Assembly: GCF_007830155.1 (NCBI RefSeq)
Contig: NZ_VLKY01000002.1
Location: 186,001 to 250,000 of the forward strand
Direction of reading: 5' to 3'
DNA length: 64,000 nucleotides
Source of the DNA: Pseudomonas duriflava
Lineage (GTDB): Bacteria; Pseudomonadota; Gammaproteobacteria; Pseudomonadales; Pseudomonadaceae
Position 1 is the stretch's first letter. Every line of letters begins with the position of its first letter. Positions 37,105 to 47,089 of this stretch are shown piece after piece. Made by a program: the position numbers and the translations under genes. The notes beneath the pieces are model-generated. The model was not told the origin of the DNA. It worked only from the letters and a program-made list of their open reading frames with translations, and made no database searches.

Positions 37105-38277
37105 ATGCGCTGGGCCACCTATTTCGCCGTTCTGGGCGCCATCATCAGTGTAGGGCTGGCTCTGGGGCTAAGCATGCCCCTGGTATCGCTTCGCCTTGAA
37201 GGATGGGGTTATGGCGCGTTCGCCATTGGGGTCATGGCCGCGACGCCTGCACTGGGTGTCTTGCTGGGTGCAAGTATCACGGGGCGCCTGGCCGCCCGCT
37301 TCGGTACGCGCCTGCTCATGCAAAGTTGCCTGTTGGCCGGTGCTGTCTCGGTCGCTCTGCTGGCCTTGTTGCCAAGCTATCCCGTATGGCTGCTGCTGCG
37401 CCTGCTGCTGGGCATTGTTCTGACTATGGTGTTCGTGCTGGGTGAAAGCTGGATCAACCAGATCATTGTCGAGCAGTGGCGCGGCAAGCTCGTTGCGCTC
37501 TACGGCAGTGCCTATGCCTTGAGCCAGTTGACCGGCCCGCTACTCTTGACCGTACTGGGCACCGAAAGTAATAACGGTTTCTGGCTGGGCACCGCCCTGC
37601 TGATCATCGGGTCAATAAGCCTGTGGGGACGCAGCGGGGCGCCCAAAGCCAGCGATCATGGGGCCATGAGCCGTGGGCTCCTGCTGTTTTGCCGCGAGCT
37701 GCCAGCCATTGCCTGGGCCGTTGTGCTGTTCGCAGCCTTCGAAGCGATGATGCTGACCCTTTTGCCAGTCTATGCCCTTACCCAAGGCTTTGATCAGCAC
37801 ACGGCCTTGCTCATGGCCAGCACGGTGGTCATTGGCGATGCGCTGCTGCAATTACCCATCGGTGCACTGGCCGACCGCATCTCACGGGCCGGACTGTTCA
37901 AGGCTTGCGGCATCGCTCTGCTGATTACCAGCCTGGCCGTTCCCGCCCTGCTGCACACGTCCTTGATCTGGCCGCTGCTGGTGTTGTTCGGCGCCAGTGC
38001 AGGCGGCTTGTTTACCCTGGCCCTGATCCTGATTGGTGAGCGCTACCGTGACGCGGCGCTGGTGCAAGCCAACGCACGCATCGCCCAGCTTTGGGGCCTG
38101 GGCTGCCTGCTTGGCCCCTTGTCTACCGGCGCCGCCAGCCAATGGCTGACCGGCCACGCTATGCCTTTGCTGCTGGCCCTGGGCGCACTGATTATGGTGG
38201 TTATCATTCAATGGCGGGGTGTGCTTCCTGAACGGGATGATGTCTTAGCGGAATGTTCAACCAAACACAGTAGTTAA
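37105..38277 (+). CDS. MFS transporter, YcaD-like
   Basis: A 390-residue inner-membrane transporter with about twelve helices. Features are GRLAARFGTRLLMQSCLL (cytoplasmic loop after TM2) and the second-half PIGALADRISRAGLFKAC with the conserved D-R motif. Overall it resembles YcaD-like MFS proteins. The upstream winged-helix gene is its probable regulator. Substrate is unknown. Confidence 0.88.
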   Translation: MRWATYFAVLGAIISVGLALGLSMPLVSLRLEGWGYGAFAIGVMAATPALGVLLGASITGRLAARFGTRLLMQSCLLAGAVSVALLALLPSYPVWLLLRLLLGIVLTMVFVLGESWINQIIVEQWRGKLVALYGSAYALSQLTGPLLLTVLGTESNNGFWLGTALLIIGSISLWGRSGAPKASDHGAMSRGLLLFCRELPAIAWAVVLFAAFEAMMLTLLPVYALTQGFDQHTALLMASTVVIGDALLQLPIGALADRISRAGLFKACGIALLITSLAVPALLHTSLIWPLLVLFGASAGGLFTLALILIGERYRDAALVQANARIAQLWGLGCLLGPLSTGAASQWLTGHAMPLLLALGALIMVVIIQWRGVLPERDDVLAECSTKHSS

Positions 38278-38492
38278 TCCATCAAACAAAATAATTGTGA
38301 CGCATTCATCAATTTAAATGATGTCATTTTAATGTTACTCTATTGCAGCCAGGGTAGGTAACGCTTCAAAAAAGGATTTTCGGCTCTCTCTTTCCACTCC
38401 CGTCTATTCCCGTCTTCCCTGGCTAAACATCATATGGATTGGCTGCTTTTGGCTGCCAACAGCTTTGCCAACTCAACATGCTAGGGATTGAA

Positions 38493-39014
38493 ATGAAAAA
38501 GAATGGATTGGCCTTATCTAGTATGGTCGTTGCACTGATTGCGCTGGCTGGCTGTCAGGCCACCGGGGAAAACTACGCGGCCAATGTCTATAAGGCAGGT
38601 CAGGTCAATGCGCGGCAGAATGCCAAGACCGTGAATATTCTGGCGGTCATGCCAGCGAAAATCGAAGTCGATAACACGCAGGCCAAGCAGAGCGCGCAAA
38701 TCTTCGGTGCCGTGTTAGGTGCGGTCGCCGGCGGCGTGGTCGGGCATAACGTTGGTTCAGGTCGTGCGCCTAATACGGCCATCGGCGCCGTAGGCGGCGG
38801 TGTAGTCGGTGCGGCAGCCGGCTCCCTGGTCAAGGACACCACACTGGTCGATGGCGTATCTATTACCTATGTGGAAGAAGGTCAGACGTTTAATTCCGCC
38901 CAAGTAGGCCGCTCCTGTGAGTTCTCTCCGGGCATGGCCGTAGTGGTTTCAACCGACGCTAACGAGACGCGCATACAACCAAACGCCACGTGCCCTGTTG
39001 AAACAAAAGGGTAA
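38493..39014 (+). CDS. SlyB/Pcp-like outer-membrane lipoprotein with glycine zipper
   Basis: A 173-residue lipoprotein. The start MKKNGLALSSMVV at 38493 leads to lipobox LAGC with the lipidated Cys near 21. The middle contains a glycine-zipper run, GAVLGAVAGGVVGHNVG and a second GAVGGGVVGAAAGS. The C-terminus is beta-like with two Cys. SlyB-type proteins stabilise the outer membrane; the exact role here is unknown. The next gene begins 5 bases after the stop. Confidence 0.85.
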   Translation: MKKNGLALSSMVVALIALAGCQATGENYAANVYKAGQVNARQNAKTVNILAVMPAKIEVDNTQAKQSAQIFGAVLGAVAGGVVGHNVGSGRAPNTAIGAVGGGVVGAAAGSLVKDTTLVDGVSITYVEEGQTFNSAQVGRSCEFSPGMAVVVSTDANETRIQPNATCPVETKG

Positions 39015-39019
39015 GACGG

Positions 39020-39580
39020 ATGAGAAAACCATTCATAGCCTGCCTGTTCCTGCTTACGGTTAACGCTTACGCCGCTCCTTCGCTCCAAGATCAGATCGCA
39101 GCGGTCCACCAAGCCGAACTCAAGCAGCAGGCGGCCGAAAAAGCCGCCATGCAGGCCCGCGAGGCCGAGCTCATGCGAGTCGCTCAGGAGCAAGCCGCCA
39201 AGCAAAGAAAGGCCGAGCAGGCCAGAGCAGCGCAGCTTAAAAAGGCGGAGCAGGAACGTGCCGCGGCAGCTGCACAACGCAAGGCCGCTGAGAATGCCCA
39301 AGCAGCTGAAGCGTACGCTGACAAGAAGCGCGATCAAAGTTACGAAGATGAGCTACGTCAACTAGAGATCGAAGAGCGCAAGCTGAAGCTTGCCAGCCTG
39401 AAGGCACGCACCAATCGAACCGATGACTACATCGATCAGGAACTCAAGCAGAAGGCAGCTGAAACTGAAGTCATTCAATCGCAGGCTGATGCGACACGTA
39501 ACCTTTCCGAAGGGAGCAAGGAGCTTCTGAAAAGCGAAGGGGAAGCGCGCAAGAAAGAGGCATCCAACTGGTTCAAATAA
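39020..39580 (+). CDS. Periplasmic coiled-coil protein, DUF5384-like
   Basis: A 186-residue exported protein. The signal peptide ends NAYA-A near residue 19. Most of the mature chain is an Ala/Glu/Lys/Gln-rich coiled coil (about 23-150), with YEDELRQLEIEERKLKLASL. The tail ends SNWFK. It is 5 bases from the SlyB-like gene, so both are one operon. Function is unknown; the pairing suggests an envelope complex. Confidence 0.7.
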   Translation: MRKPFIACLFLLTVNAYAAPSLQDQIAAVHQAELKQQAAEKAAMQAREAELMRVAQEQAAKQRKAEQARAAQLKKAEQERAAAAAQRKAAENAQAAEAYADKKRDQSYEDELRQLEIEERKLKLASLKARTNRTDDYIDQELKQKAAETEVIQSQADATRNLSEGSKELLKSEGEARKKEASNWFK

Positions 39581-39765
39581 GAACCTGGCTGCTCGAGGCT
39601 TCCTGTCCTCTAAATCGGTGCAGCGTTTTGGCAGCCCGCGATGTCAATACGACTAGCGGGCCTTGTAATGCTTCGGCAGTGCCTTCTCATGACTATGATT
39701 GAATGCACCTACCTGATGTTTCATTATATTTCCGCTGTATTCACCCATAGGCTGGAAGTGCCCTC

Positions 39766-40221
39766 ATGCCGTCTCGCGAGCCTACCGACCCGCTGCTGCG
39801 CCGTGATCTGCTACGCTTGGTCACTCACTCTATCGATGAAGCTCTGCCTTTTTGGCAGGGTGCGCTAGGGTTTCGCCTTTTACGTCGCGTCGCGCTGACG
39901 CCAGAGGATGCGCTGCCAGGTGGTGTGATTCCAGAAGCCACTGCGTTGGCCGATTTGGGCACCGGCGAGTTTCAAATCCTGTTGGTTGAGCGAGCACCAG
40001 CCGCTGGCTCTACACCTTTCCCGGCGGAGCGCTTCAAACCGGTCAGGCTTCATTTCAAGGTCGACGATCTGGCCGGGCGGATCGCGCGTATCCGGGCGGC
40101 CGGCTTTTGGGTCGACTCGCCCCGGACCGTCGCCCTGGGGCCTCGCGCCGGTTGGCAGGTCGTGCAGATCGATGCGCCGGACAATGTCATCCTCGAGCTC
40201 ACGCAGCCCGCCCCCCACTGA
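39766..40221 (+). CDS. VOC-family (glyoxalase-fold) protein
   Basis: A 151-residue vicinal oxygen chelate protein with a SIDEALPFWQGALGFRLLRRV opening and the C-terminal DAPDNVILELTQ line. Potential metal ligands are the N-terminal H21 (VTHSID), H106 (RLHFKV) and the final Glu. The activity cannot be predicted. It is followed by a bidirectional terminator. Confidence 0.75.
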   Translation: MPSREPTDPLLRRDLLRLVTHSIDEALPFWQGALGFRLLRRVALTPEDALPGGVIPEATALADLGTGEFQILLVERAPAAGSTPFPAERFKPVRLHFKVDDLAGRIARIRAAGFWVDSPRTVALGPRAGWQVVQIDAPDNVILELTQPAPH

Positions 40222-40249
40222 AACTCCTCAGCCACCGCCAACAGCCATG

Positions 40250-40285
40250 AAAAAACCCGCCAGGCTAAAGCAGGGCGGGTTTTTT
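40250..40285. terminator. Bidirectional terminator between the VOC gene and metQ
   Basis: A stem AAAAAACCCGCC/GGCGGGTTTTTT with a 12-base loop gives a T run in both directions. Confidence 0.85.
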
Positions 40286-40328
40286 CGTAAATAAAGCCAG
40301 CGGTAGATAACCGCTCGCCTTTAGCAGC

Positions 40329-41105
40329 TTAGAACGCTGGAACTACGGCGCCCTTGTATTTTTCTTCGATGAATTTCTTGGTTTCCGGGCTGTTCAGTGC
40401 CTTGGCCAGCTTTTGCATGGCATCGCTGTCCTTGTTGTCCGGGCGGGCCACCAGCAGATTGGCGTAAGGCGAGTCGCTACCTTCAATGATCAGCGCGTCC
40501 TGGGTCGGATTCAGACCAGCGTCCAGAGCGTAGTTGGTGTTGATCATGGCCACATCGACCTGCTTCAGCACGCGAGGCAGGGTCGCCGCTTCCAGCTCAC
40601 GGATCTTGATGTGCTTGGGATTCTCGACAACATCACGCGGCGTGGACAGGATGTTGCCCTCGTCCTTCAGCTTGATCAAGCCGGCCTTCTGCAACAGGAT
40701 CAGCGCGCGACCGCCGTTGGTGGCATCGTTCGGAATGGCCACGGAACCACCTTCCGGCATGTCCTTCAGGTCCTTGATCTTGCTGGAGTAGGCACCGAAC
40801 GGCTCTACATGGACGGCCGTTACCGGAACCAGGTCCAGTTTGCGGCTCTGGCTGAACTCATCCAGGTAGGGCTTGTGCTGGTAGTAGTTGGCGTCCAGGT
40901 TCTTCTGGGCAACCTGCAGGTTGGGCTGCACATAATCAGTGAAGACGCGAACCTTAAGATCAACCCCTTCCTTTTCCAGCATTGGCTTCACGAAATTGAG
41001 GATTTCCGCGTGGGGCACCGGCGAGGCCGCTACGGACAGGGTTTCAGCCGCATGGGCAGTGGTAATGGCCGCAAAGGCGGCAACGGCAGCAAACAGTTTT
41101 TTCAT
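40329..41105 (-). CDS. metQ: D/L-methionine ABC transporter substrate-binding protein
   Basis: A 258-residue periplasmic protein of the NlpA family. The first residues MKKLFAAVAAFAAITTAHAA are a signal peptide without a lipobox, so the mature protein is probably not lipidated, unlike E. coli MetQ. Typical lines are VDLKVRVFTDYVQPN, YYQHKPYLDEF and VAMINTNYALDAG. It is last in the metN-metI-metQ operon. Confidence 0.93.
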   Translation of the reverse strand: MKKLFAAVAAFAAITTAHAAETLSVAASPVPHAEILNFVKPMLEKEGVDLKVRVFTDYVQPNLQVAQKNLDANYYQHKPYLDEFSQSRKLDLVPVTAVHVEPFGAYSSKIKDLKDMPEGGSVAIPNDATNGGRALILLQKAGLIKLKDEGNILSTPRDVVENPKHIKIRELEAATLPRVLKQVDVAMINTNYALDAGLNPTQDALIIEGSDSPYANLLVARPDNKDSDAMQKLAKALNSPETKKFIEEKYKGAVVPAF

Positions 41106-41141
41106 GGAGATAGTGTCCTTTTCAAGGATTCGTGAAGTGGT

Positions 41142-41819
41142 TTATTTACGTGAGAATAGTACGACCAGCCGGTCACCAACGGTCTGTAGCACCTGGACCA
41201 GGATCAGCAGAAGCACGACGGTAACGGCCATGACATCCGGCTGATAACGCTGATAACCGTAGCGCACCGCCAGATCGCCTAACCCGCCGCCGCCGATCAG
41301 ACCGGACATGGCCGTATAGGAAACCAAGGTAATGGCCGTGACGGTAATGGCCGCCAGCAGCCCCGGCAGGGCCTCGGGCAACAAGGCGCGCCAGATGATC
41401 TGGCCCAGCGAGGCGCCCATGGCCTGCGTAGCCTCGATAATGCCGCGATCAACCTCACGCAGCGCAGTCTCCACCAACCGGGCAAAGAACGGTGCAGCAC
41501 CTACCACCAGCGGCGGGATCGCACCGGCCACACCCAGCGAGGTACCCGCCACGAGTTCGGTGAGCGGAATCATCAGGATCAACAAGATTACGAACGGCAA
41601 CGAGCGCAGCAGGTTGACGAGGAAGGCCAGTACCCGATAGACCGCCGCCTGCTCCAGCAATTGCCGTGGCCCGGTGAGAAACAGCACGATACCGAGCGGC
41701 AGGCCGATCAGGACAGTGAACGGCAGCGCACCGACTAGCATCAGCAGGGTGTCCAGGCTGGCTTGCCAGATTTCGTCCCAATAAACGTTAGGAAAGAAGC
41801 GAGTTAACAAGGCGTCCAT
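41142..41819 (-). CDS. metI: Methionine ABC transporter permease
   Basis: A 225-residue inner-membrane permease with about five helices. The coupling loop has EALPGLLAAITVTAITLVSY, the EAA-type motif contacting MetN. It overlaps metN by one base (stop/start TGATG) and metQ follows after 36 bases, so translation is coupled. Confidence 0.94.
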   Translation of the reverse strand: MDALLTRFFPNVYWDEIWQASLDTLLMLVGALPFTVLIGLPLGIVLFLTGPRQLLEQAAVYRVLAFLVNLLRSLPFVILLILMIPLTELVAGTSLGVAGAIPPLVVGAAPFFARLVETALREVDRGIIEATQAMGASLGQIIWRALLPEALPGLLAAITVTAITLVSYTAMSGLIGGGGLGDLAVRYGYQRYQPDVMAVTVVLLLILVQVLQTVGDRLVVLFSRK

Positions 41820-42826
41820 CAGCGCAGTACCTCCACGTGGACATCAGCCGCCTCGAACTGGGCGAGTGCAGCGTTGATATCTCCGCCCACTAGGGCAATA
41901 GTTAGCTGGCCGTAGGGCGTCTCGCGGATGCGGTCGATCCGTCCGGCCAGAATGCTGTAGTCCACGCCGGTCTTTTGAGCAACACGACCCAGGAGCGGTG
42001 CGTAAGTGGCCTCTCCGGTAAACGTGAGCCGCAGAATACGACCCTGGACATGCTCAAAGTCAGCATGCTGGCTTTCTTCGTCCACATGCTCGGACTCGAA
42101 GACGAACCGGCGCGTTGTAATATGCTGCGGATGCAGAAACACGTCGGCCACAGTGCCCTGCTCGACGATCTGTCCGGCGTCCATGACGGCCACGCGATCA
42201 CATACGCGGCGGATCACGTCCATTTCATGGGTGATCAAAACAATGGTCAGGCCCAGTTCGCGGTTAATTTCGGCGAGCAGTTGCAGGACCTGTCCTGTCG
42301 TTTGCGGATCAAGGGCGCTGGTGGCCTCATCGCACAGCAGGATCTTGGGTCGCGTTGCCAGGGCGCGGGCAATGCCGACACGCTGCTTTTGGCCACCGGA
42401 AAGCTGCGCCGGGTATTTGCGGGCATGGTCGGTCAGCCCGACCCGCGCCAGCAGCTCCTGCACGCGCGCGTCGATCTCGGCACGAGAATGCTCGCCGGCC
42501 AGTTCCAGCGGCATGGCGATATTGGCCGCCACGGTCTTGGACGATAACAGGTTGAAGTGCTGGAAGATCATGCCCACACGGCGGCGAAAAGCGCGCAGAC
42601 CCGTGCTGTCCAGGGCGGTCACGTCCTCGCCGTCGACCATAATACGCCCGGCGCTTGGCGCTTCGAGCCGATTAATGAGGCGCAGCAGCGTACTCTTGCC
42701 TGCACCGGAATGGCCGATGAGGCCGAAGACTTCTCCCGCTTCGACGCGCAGGTCGGTGGACTGCAAGGCAGGCACCTCTCGCCCTGCGACACGGTAAGTC
42801 TTTGCAACGTTTTGAAATTCGATCAC
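41819..42826 (-). CDS. metN: Methionine ABC transporter ATP-binding protein
   Basis: A 335-residue ATPase. Walker A is GHSGAGKST near residue 39, the signature LSGGQKQR near 142 and Walker [14 protein letters not shown]-terminal NIL domain (about 260-335) is the regulatory methionine sensor of MetN. Translation begins with GTG at 42826, with AAGG upstream. It is first in the operon. Confidence 0.94.
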   Translation of the reverse strand: MIEFQNVAKTYRVAGREVPALQSTDLRVEAGEVFGLIGHSGAGKSTLLRLINRLEAPSAGRIMVDGEDVTALDSTGLRAFRRRVGMIFQHFNLLSSKTVAANIAMPLELAGEHSRAEIDARVQELLARVGLTDHARKYPAQLSGGQKQRVGIARALATRPKILLCDEATSALDPQTTGQVLQLLAEINRELGLTIVLITHEMDVIRRVCDRVAVMDAGQIVEQGTVADVFLHPQHITTRRFVFESEHVDEESQHADFEHVQGRILRLTFTGEATYAPLLGRVAQKTGVDYSILAGRIDRIRETPYGQLTIALVGGDINAALAQFEAADVHVEVLR

Positions 42827-43456
42827 TAAAGCGAAACCTTGTGGGTGTTGCTATCAAGCGTAGGCGCTTTCGGCCCCGGTAGAGACCGCCCGTAAAGGGC
42901 TACGCCAAAGGGTTAATAAGTAGATGCAGACGGCACATCTCCGTCAGGGGGCGCAGTTTAACGCGCTCATTGATGGCCTCTTAATATTTGTTTTGCTAGC
43001 GAAACGGTCAAAAAGGCATAACCACGTAACACGTTCAGTGTAAAGGCCGCACCATTACAAGGCGCGCCTGCTCTGCTAAATCTATTCTATCTAATGAATA
43101 AGCTTTTTTAATCTAAAACACGGGATACGAAAACCCTTTTATCCAGACGTTGGATTTAACCTCTCTTAACTGATAACCGGTGCGTTTCTCCTAGCGCCGA
43201 GAGGTTTGGCGGTAGCGCGGCGCTACTCATCTAGGAGAACAGGGCTTTATCCAAGCTTCCGGTTGCCTTAACCTCACCTGCTTAGTTATCTAGCAGTAGG
43301 GTTGCACTACTTGCTATATGAGCCGTACCGCACTTGGAGGCCAGGGCACCGTACCGCTGACGACATACCACTCGTTACCTTGTGCAAGGGCACCGACGTA
43401 CCCAACGGCTGTCCTAATGCCATGCATGTACGTTTTTTGCTTGTGGGCGACCGCCC
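42827..43456. other. Divergent intergenic region between metN and a GGDEF/EAL gene
   Basis: About 630 bases. I see no riboswitch, known operator or coding frame with support (a 60-codon frame at 43318 is not convincing). It must contain promoters for both genes. It is somewhat AT-rich around 43080-43120. Confidence 0.4.
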
Positions 43457-46400
43457 GTGACCTTGTCCGTATTCTCACGCCGTCTACACGAGGCGCCTGA
43501 CGGAGTCCTGCCGCCGCGCCTCAAGCATCGTGGTAATCGCCTGCTGGGCGGGATTCTTTTGCTGGCGTTAGCTTTCAACCTCATTTGCGTGGTTATCCTG
43601 ATCGAGGCCCGCCGAGATGCGTGGAGCCAGGCCGAGGCCGGAGTACGCAACCTCGCTAACGTACTTAGCCGCGACATTGGCCGAAACATCGAGTTGATCG
43701 ACCTGACCCTGCAAGGTGTTGTGGATAACCTGCGCCAGCCAGGCGTTGATCGCATGGACCCCAGCCTGCGTCAGCGCTTGCTGTTTCAATCCCTCGAGAC
43801 CATTAACTATCTGGATACCATTGTTATCACCACGGCACGGGGCGAACCCCGGCTCGACTCACGCAGCCTCTCGCCGCTCGCGTCGTCGGTGGCTGGAAAG
43901 GAGTTTTTTCTGGCGCAGCAGCGCCAGGATCAGGGCCTTTACATTGGACTGCCCGAGCGTGACCCGGTCAGCGGCAAGCTCTACATTCCGCTGAGTCGCC
44001 GCCTTAACGGCATCAATGGGAGCTTTGCCGGCATTGTTTACGGCTTGCTCGACATGGCGTATTTCAAGAATCTGCTCTATGCCATCGAGCTGGGTGAGCG
44101 TGGCACCATTACCCTGATAAGGGCTGATGGACGCTTGCTGGTTCGCTATCCCTATATCGAGACTCAATTCGGCAAGGATGTTCGCCCTACCAGCCTTTTC
44201 AACCACTACCCGGCAGCGCAAAGTGGCCTGTTCCAGACAGTAGCATCGCTTGATCAGATAGAGCGACTCTACGCTTTTCAAGGACTTGAGCGCATTCCTG
44301 TAGCGGTATCGGTTGGCCGTGCGGTGGATACCGTCTATGCCTCCTGGCGACAGCGGGCCCTGGCATTGAGCGGCATCATGGTCCTGCTCAGCGGCGCACT
44401 GATCACACTGGCGCTCCTGTTGCGGCGTAGCCTGCAACGACATGATCAGGATCACCAGAACGTAGTGCGTAGCGAGTTGCTGCTTCGTGGCGCTCTGCAT
44501 GGCGCAGGCATCGGCACAGCCCTGGTCGACCTCAAGGGTGCCTATGCCTATGTCAACCCGGCGCTGTCGCGCATGACCGGCTACGCTCCGGAGGATTTCG
44601 CCCACATGCGCATCGGCGCAATGACTTACCCGGACGACCGTGACCTCGACCGGGAGCAACTGGGCCAGCTCCAGAAGGGAGAGCTGGACTTCTACGAGAT
44701 CGAAAAGCGTTATCAGCGCAAGGACGGCAGCCTGTTCTGGGGGCTGCGTTCGGTATCGCTCGTGCGCGACGAGGATGAGCAGCCGCTCTACATTATCGCG
44801 CAGCTACAGGACATCGACGCGAGAAAACAGGCCGAGGCCTCTCGCGACGAGCTGCTCCGCCGCCTCTCCATTGCAACCCGCGCCGGAGGCATCGCCATTT
44901 GGGAATACGATCCGAACCAGCGAACCCTGCAATGGGACGAGCGTGCCCATACGTTGCTGGGTTTGCCAACGGATAAGCCGCACGCCAATTTGGACGTTCT
45001 GCTCTCGTTGATGACGCCTGAGGATCGAGCTGATTTACTCACCAAGTTCGACGCGTTAGCCACGCACGACTTTATGGACGATGAGTTCCGCCTGTATCTG
45101 CCAGACGGCACGCTACATTACATCCATACCCTGGCCGAAGTGATCCGCGACCCTAAAGGCCGTCCGGAACGAGTCATCGGTGCCGCCTGGGACATCACCC
45201 TGTTCCGTACGCTGACTGAAGCTCTGAGCGAAGAAAAGAATCGCTTGCAGGTTACACTGGACTCCATCGGCGATGCCGTCATCACAACGGATGAGCAGGG
45301 CCATATCCTGTTCATGAATCCTGTTGCAGAACACATGACCGGCTGGCCCGAAGCCGAGGCCTGCCAGCGTCCCCTGGCCGACGTTTTTCAGCAAATCGAC
45401 GCTGACAGCAACCGTCCTCTGCCCGACCCGGTACAACACTGCCTGACTGAGCGCCGGGTTATCCACGGGCAGACTGGAGCGGTGTTGATCGACCGCAACG
45501 GCCAACACCGCGATGTGCAGCACACGGCTGCGCCCGTGCGCACGGATGCAGGCGAGATTATTGGAGCGGTCCTGGTGTTCCAGGACGTAACCCGCGCCCG
45601 CGAGTTGCAGCGCAGGCTATCGCACAGTGCCTCTCACGATCCGTTGACCCAACTGCTCAACCGGGCCGCTTTTGAGCAGCGACTCGAAGCGGCCATACAG
45701 AGCGCACGCGATGATAATACCTGTCATACCCTGGCCTTCATTGACCTGGACCGCTTCAAAATCGTCAACGACACAGCAGGACATGCCGCAGGCGATGCCC
45801 TGCTCCGCGAATTGGCTACGCTGCTACGCAGCCATCTACGCACAACCGACACCGTGGCGCGGCTTGGCGGCGATGAATTTGCTCTTATCCTGAGCCACTG
45901 CTCGCTGGAAGAGGCCCAGAAGACGCTAGATACGTTGGTTGCCCGCATCAGTGCCTTTCAGTTGCCCTGGGAAGGTCAGCTTCACAACGTAGGCGCCAGC
46001 ATTGGCATCACGGCGATCAACGCTACAACATCATCTGCCGAAATGCTGGTCCGGCAGGCGGACGAGGCGTGTTATGCCGCCAAACATAGCGGACGCAACC
46101 GCGTCTGTCGTTATCAGCCCGCCGGTATAACCGGAGCGGCCAGCCCCAGCCCCGATGAGAACAGCCTTTTGGCGCTCGTCCGCGAGGCGCGGGCAACCGG
46201 GCGCTTCCGTCTTATGGCCCAGCGCATCGACGCGCCCAACGGCCCGCTCCGGTATGAGCTGCTGCTACGCCTGCTCGACCATAACAATCAATTGCTCATG
46301 CCTGATCGTTTCCTGCCCCTGGCCGAACGCTATCACTTGATGAGCGAGATCGATAGCTGGGTGCTGCAACAGGCTCTGACCCTGCTCACCGGCCCGGCGG

Positions 46401-46942
46401 CCAATGCATGTTTACACATTAATCTCTCGACCCAAGCCTTGAGCGATCCGGTTTTTACCAACCGCCTGATCGAGCATATCCAAGCCGCCCACCTTCGCCC
46501 GGGCTCGCTGATCATCGAAATCACCCATATAACGCTGCGCATGCACCTGACAACACTGGCACCGCTGTTCAGCCAGCTCAGCACGCTAGGCTGCCAGGTT
46601 GCGCTGGATCATTTCGGCACGGGCTTGTCTTTGTTCAGCTACCTACGCACCTTTCCTATTAAAATGATGAAGATCGACAGCAGCCTTATCCAGGGGATGC
46701 TCGATAATCCTGTCGACCGTCATATCATCCATGCCCTCCACCAGATCGCCCAGGAATTAGGCACCCAGACGTCAGCGGAGCACGTCGAAAGCGACCTGAA
46801 CCGGAAGATGCTAGAGGAAATGGGCATAACCTGTTTCCAGGGCTTTGACGTCCATCGGCCGGAGCCGGTCGAAACGGTATTTCCAAACCCTGTAAGCGGG
46901 ATTGCCCCAGCCGCTGAACGTATGCCTCCCTCTGACGACTAA
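43457..46942 (+). CDS. Large membrane GGDEF/EAL protein with dCache and three PAS domains
   Basis: A 1161-residue inner-membrane cyclic-di-GMP protein. TM1 is at about 28-50 and a periplasmic dCache-like sensor at 50-300, then TM2 at about 303-325. Three PAS domains follow (about 345-460, 470-590, 600-715), then GGDEF (about 720-880) with RLGGDEF intact, and EAL (about 905-1140). The EAL motif reads ELL, and DDFGTG is DHFGTG; other residues (INLS, EIT, KIDSS) remain. So cyclase activity is likely and phosphodiesterase doubtful. The GTG start lacks a clear ribosome binding site. Confidence 0.88.
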   Translation: MTLSVFSRRLHEAPDGVLPPRLKHRGNRLLGGILLLALAFNLICVVILIEARRDAWSQAEAGVRNLANVLSRDIGRNIELIDLTLQGVVDNLRQPGVDRMDPSLRQRLLFQSLETINYLDTIVITTARGEPRLDSRSLSPLASSVAGKEFFLAQQRQDQGLYIGLPERDPVSGKLYIPLSRRLNGINGSFAGIVYGLLDMAYFKNLLYAIELGERGTITLIRADGRLLVRYPYIETQFGKDVRPTSLFNHYPAAQSGLFQTVASLDQIERLYAFQGLERIPVAVSVGRAVDTVYASWRQRALALSGIMVLLSGALITLALLLRRSLQRHDQDHQNVVRSELLLRGALHGAGIGTALVDLKGAYAYVNPALSRMTGYAPEDFAHMRIGAMTYPDDRDLDREQLGQLQKGELDFYEIEKRYQRKDGSLFWGLRSVSLVRDEDEQPLYIIAQLQDIDARKQAEASRDELLRRLSIATRAGGIAIWEYDPNQRTLQWDERAHTLLGLPTDKPHANLDVLLSLMTPEDRADLLTKFDALATHDFMDDEFRLYLPDGTLHYIHTLAEVIRDPKGRPERVIGAAWDITLFRTLTEALSEEKNRLQVTLDSIGDAVITTDEQGHILFMNPVAEHMTGWPEAEACQRPLADVFQQIDADSNRPLPDPVQHCLTERRVIHGQTGAVLIDRNGQHRDVQHTAAPVRTDAGEIIGAVLVFQDVTRARELQRRLSHSASHDPLTQLLNRAAFEQRLEAAIQSARDDNTCHTLAFIDLDRFKIVNDTAGHAAGDALLRELATLLRSHLRTTDTVARLGGDEFALILSHCSLEEAQKTLDTLVARISAFQLPWEGQLHNVGASIGITAINATTSSAEMLVRQADEACYAAKHSGRNRVCRYQPAGITGAASPSPDENSLLALVREARATGRFRLMAQRIDAPNGPLRYELLLRLLDHNNQLLMPDRFLPLAERYHLMSEIDSWVLQQALTLLTGPAANACLHINLSTQALSDPVFTNRLIEHIQAAHLRPGSLIIEITHITLRMHLTTLAPLFSQLSTLGCQVALDHFGTGLSLFSYLRTFPIKMMKIDSSLIQGMLDNPVDRHIIHALHQIAQELGTQTSAEHVESDLNRKMLEEMGITCFQGFDVHRPEPVETVFPNPVSGIAPAAERMPPSDD

Positions 46943-47017
46943 TACAAAGATACGAACAGTATTCGACTTGTCGGCCGCTTGGCTGCGGCACGTCTGCTGC
47001 ATGCCTGTTCGACGTAT

Positions 47018-47035
47018 GTGACATTTTTGTGACAT
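47018..47035. promoter_or_regulatory. Direct repeat GTGACAT-TTTT-GTGACAT, Pho-box-like
   Basis: Two identical 7-base units with a 4-base spacer give the 11-base period of a PhoB site. Each unit matches CTGTCAT at 5 of 7. It lies 55 bases before the Na/Pi cotransporter start. No good -10 is seen at the usual place. Confidence 0.45.
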
Positions 47036-47089
47036 GCCTGGCTTGGGCTTTGGGGCTGGGGTTGTAGTAGCGCCGGGAGGGCGCTTGGA

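Noticed and set aside
43318-43500. 60-codon plus-strand frame
   Set aside because: It has no ribosome binding site and overlaps the GGDEF/EAL start in another frame.
47017-47034. TGTGA-N6-TGTGA as a CRP/Vfr site
   Set aside because: The second half is a direct copy, while CRP sites need an inverted TCACA half.
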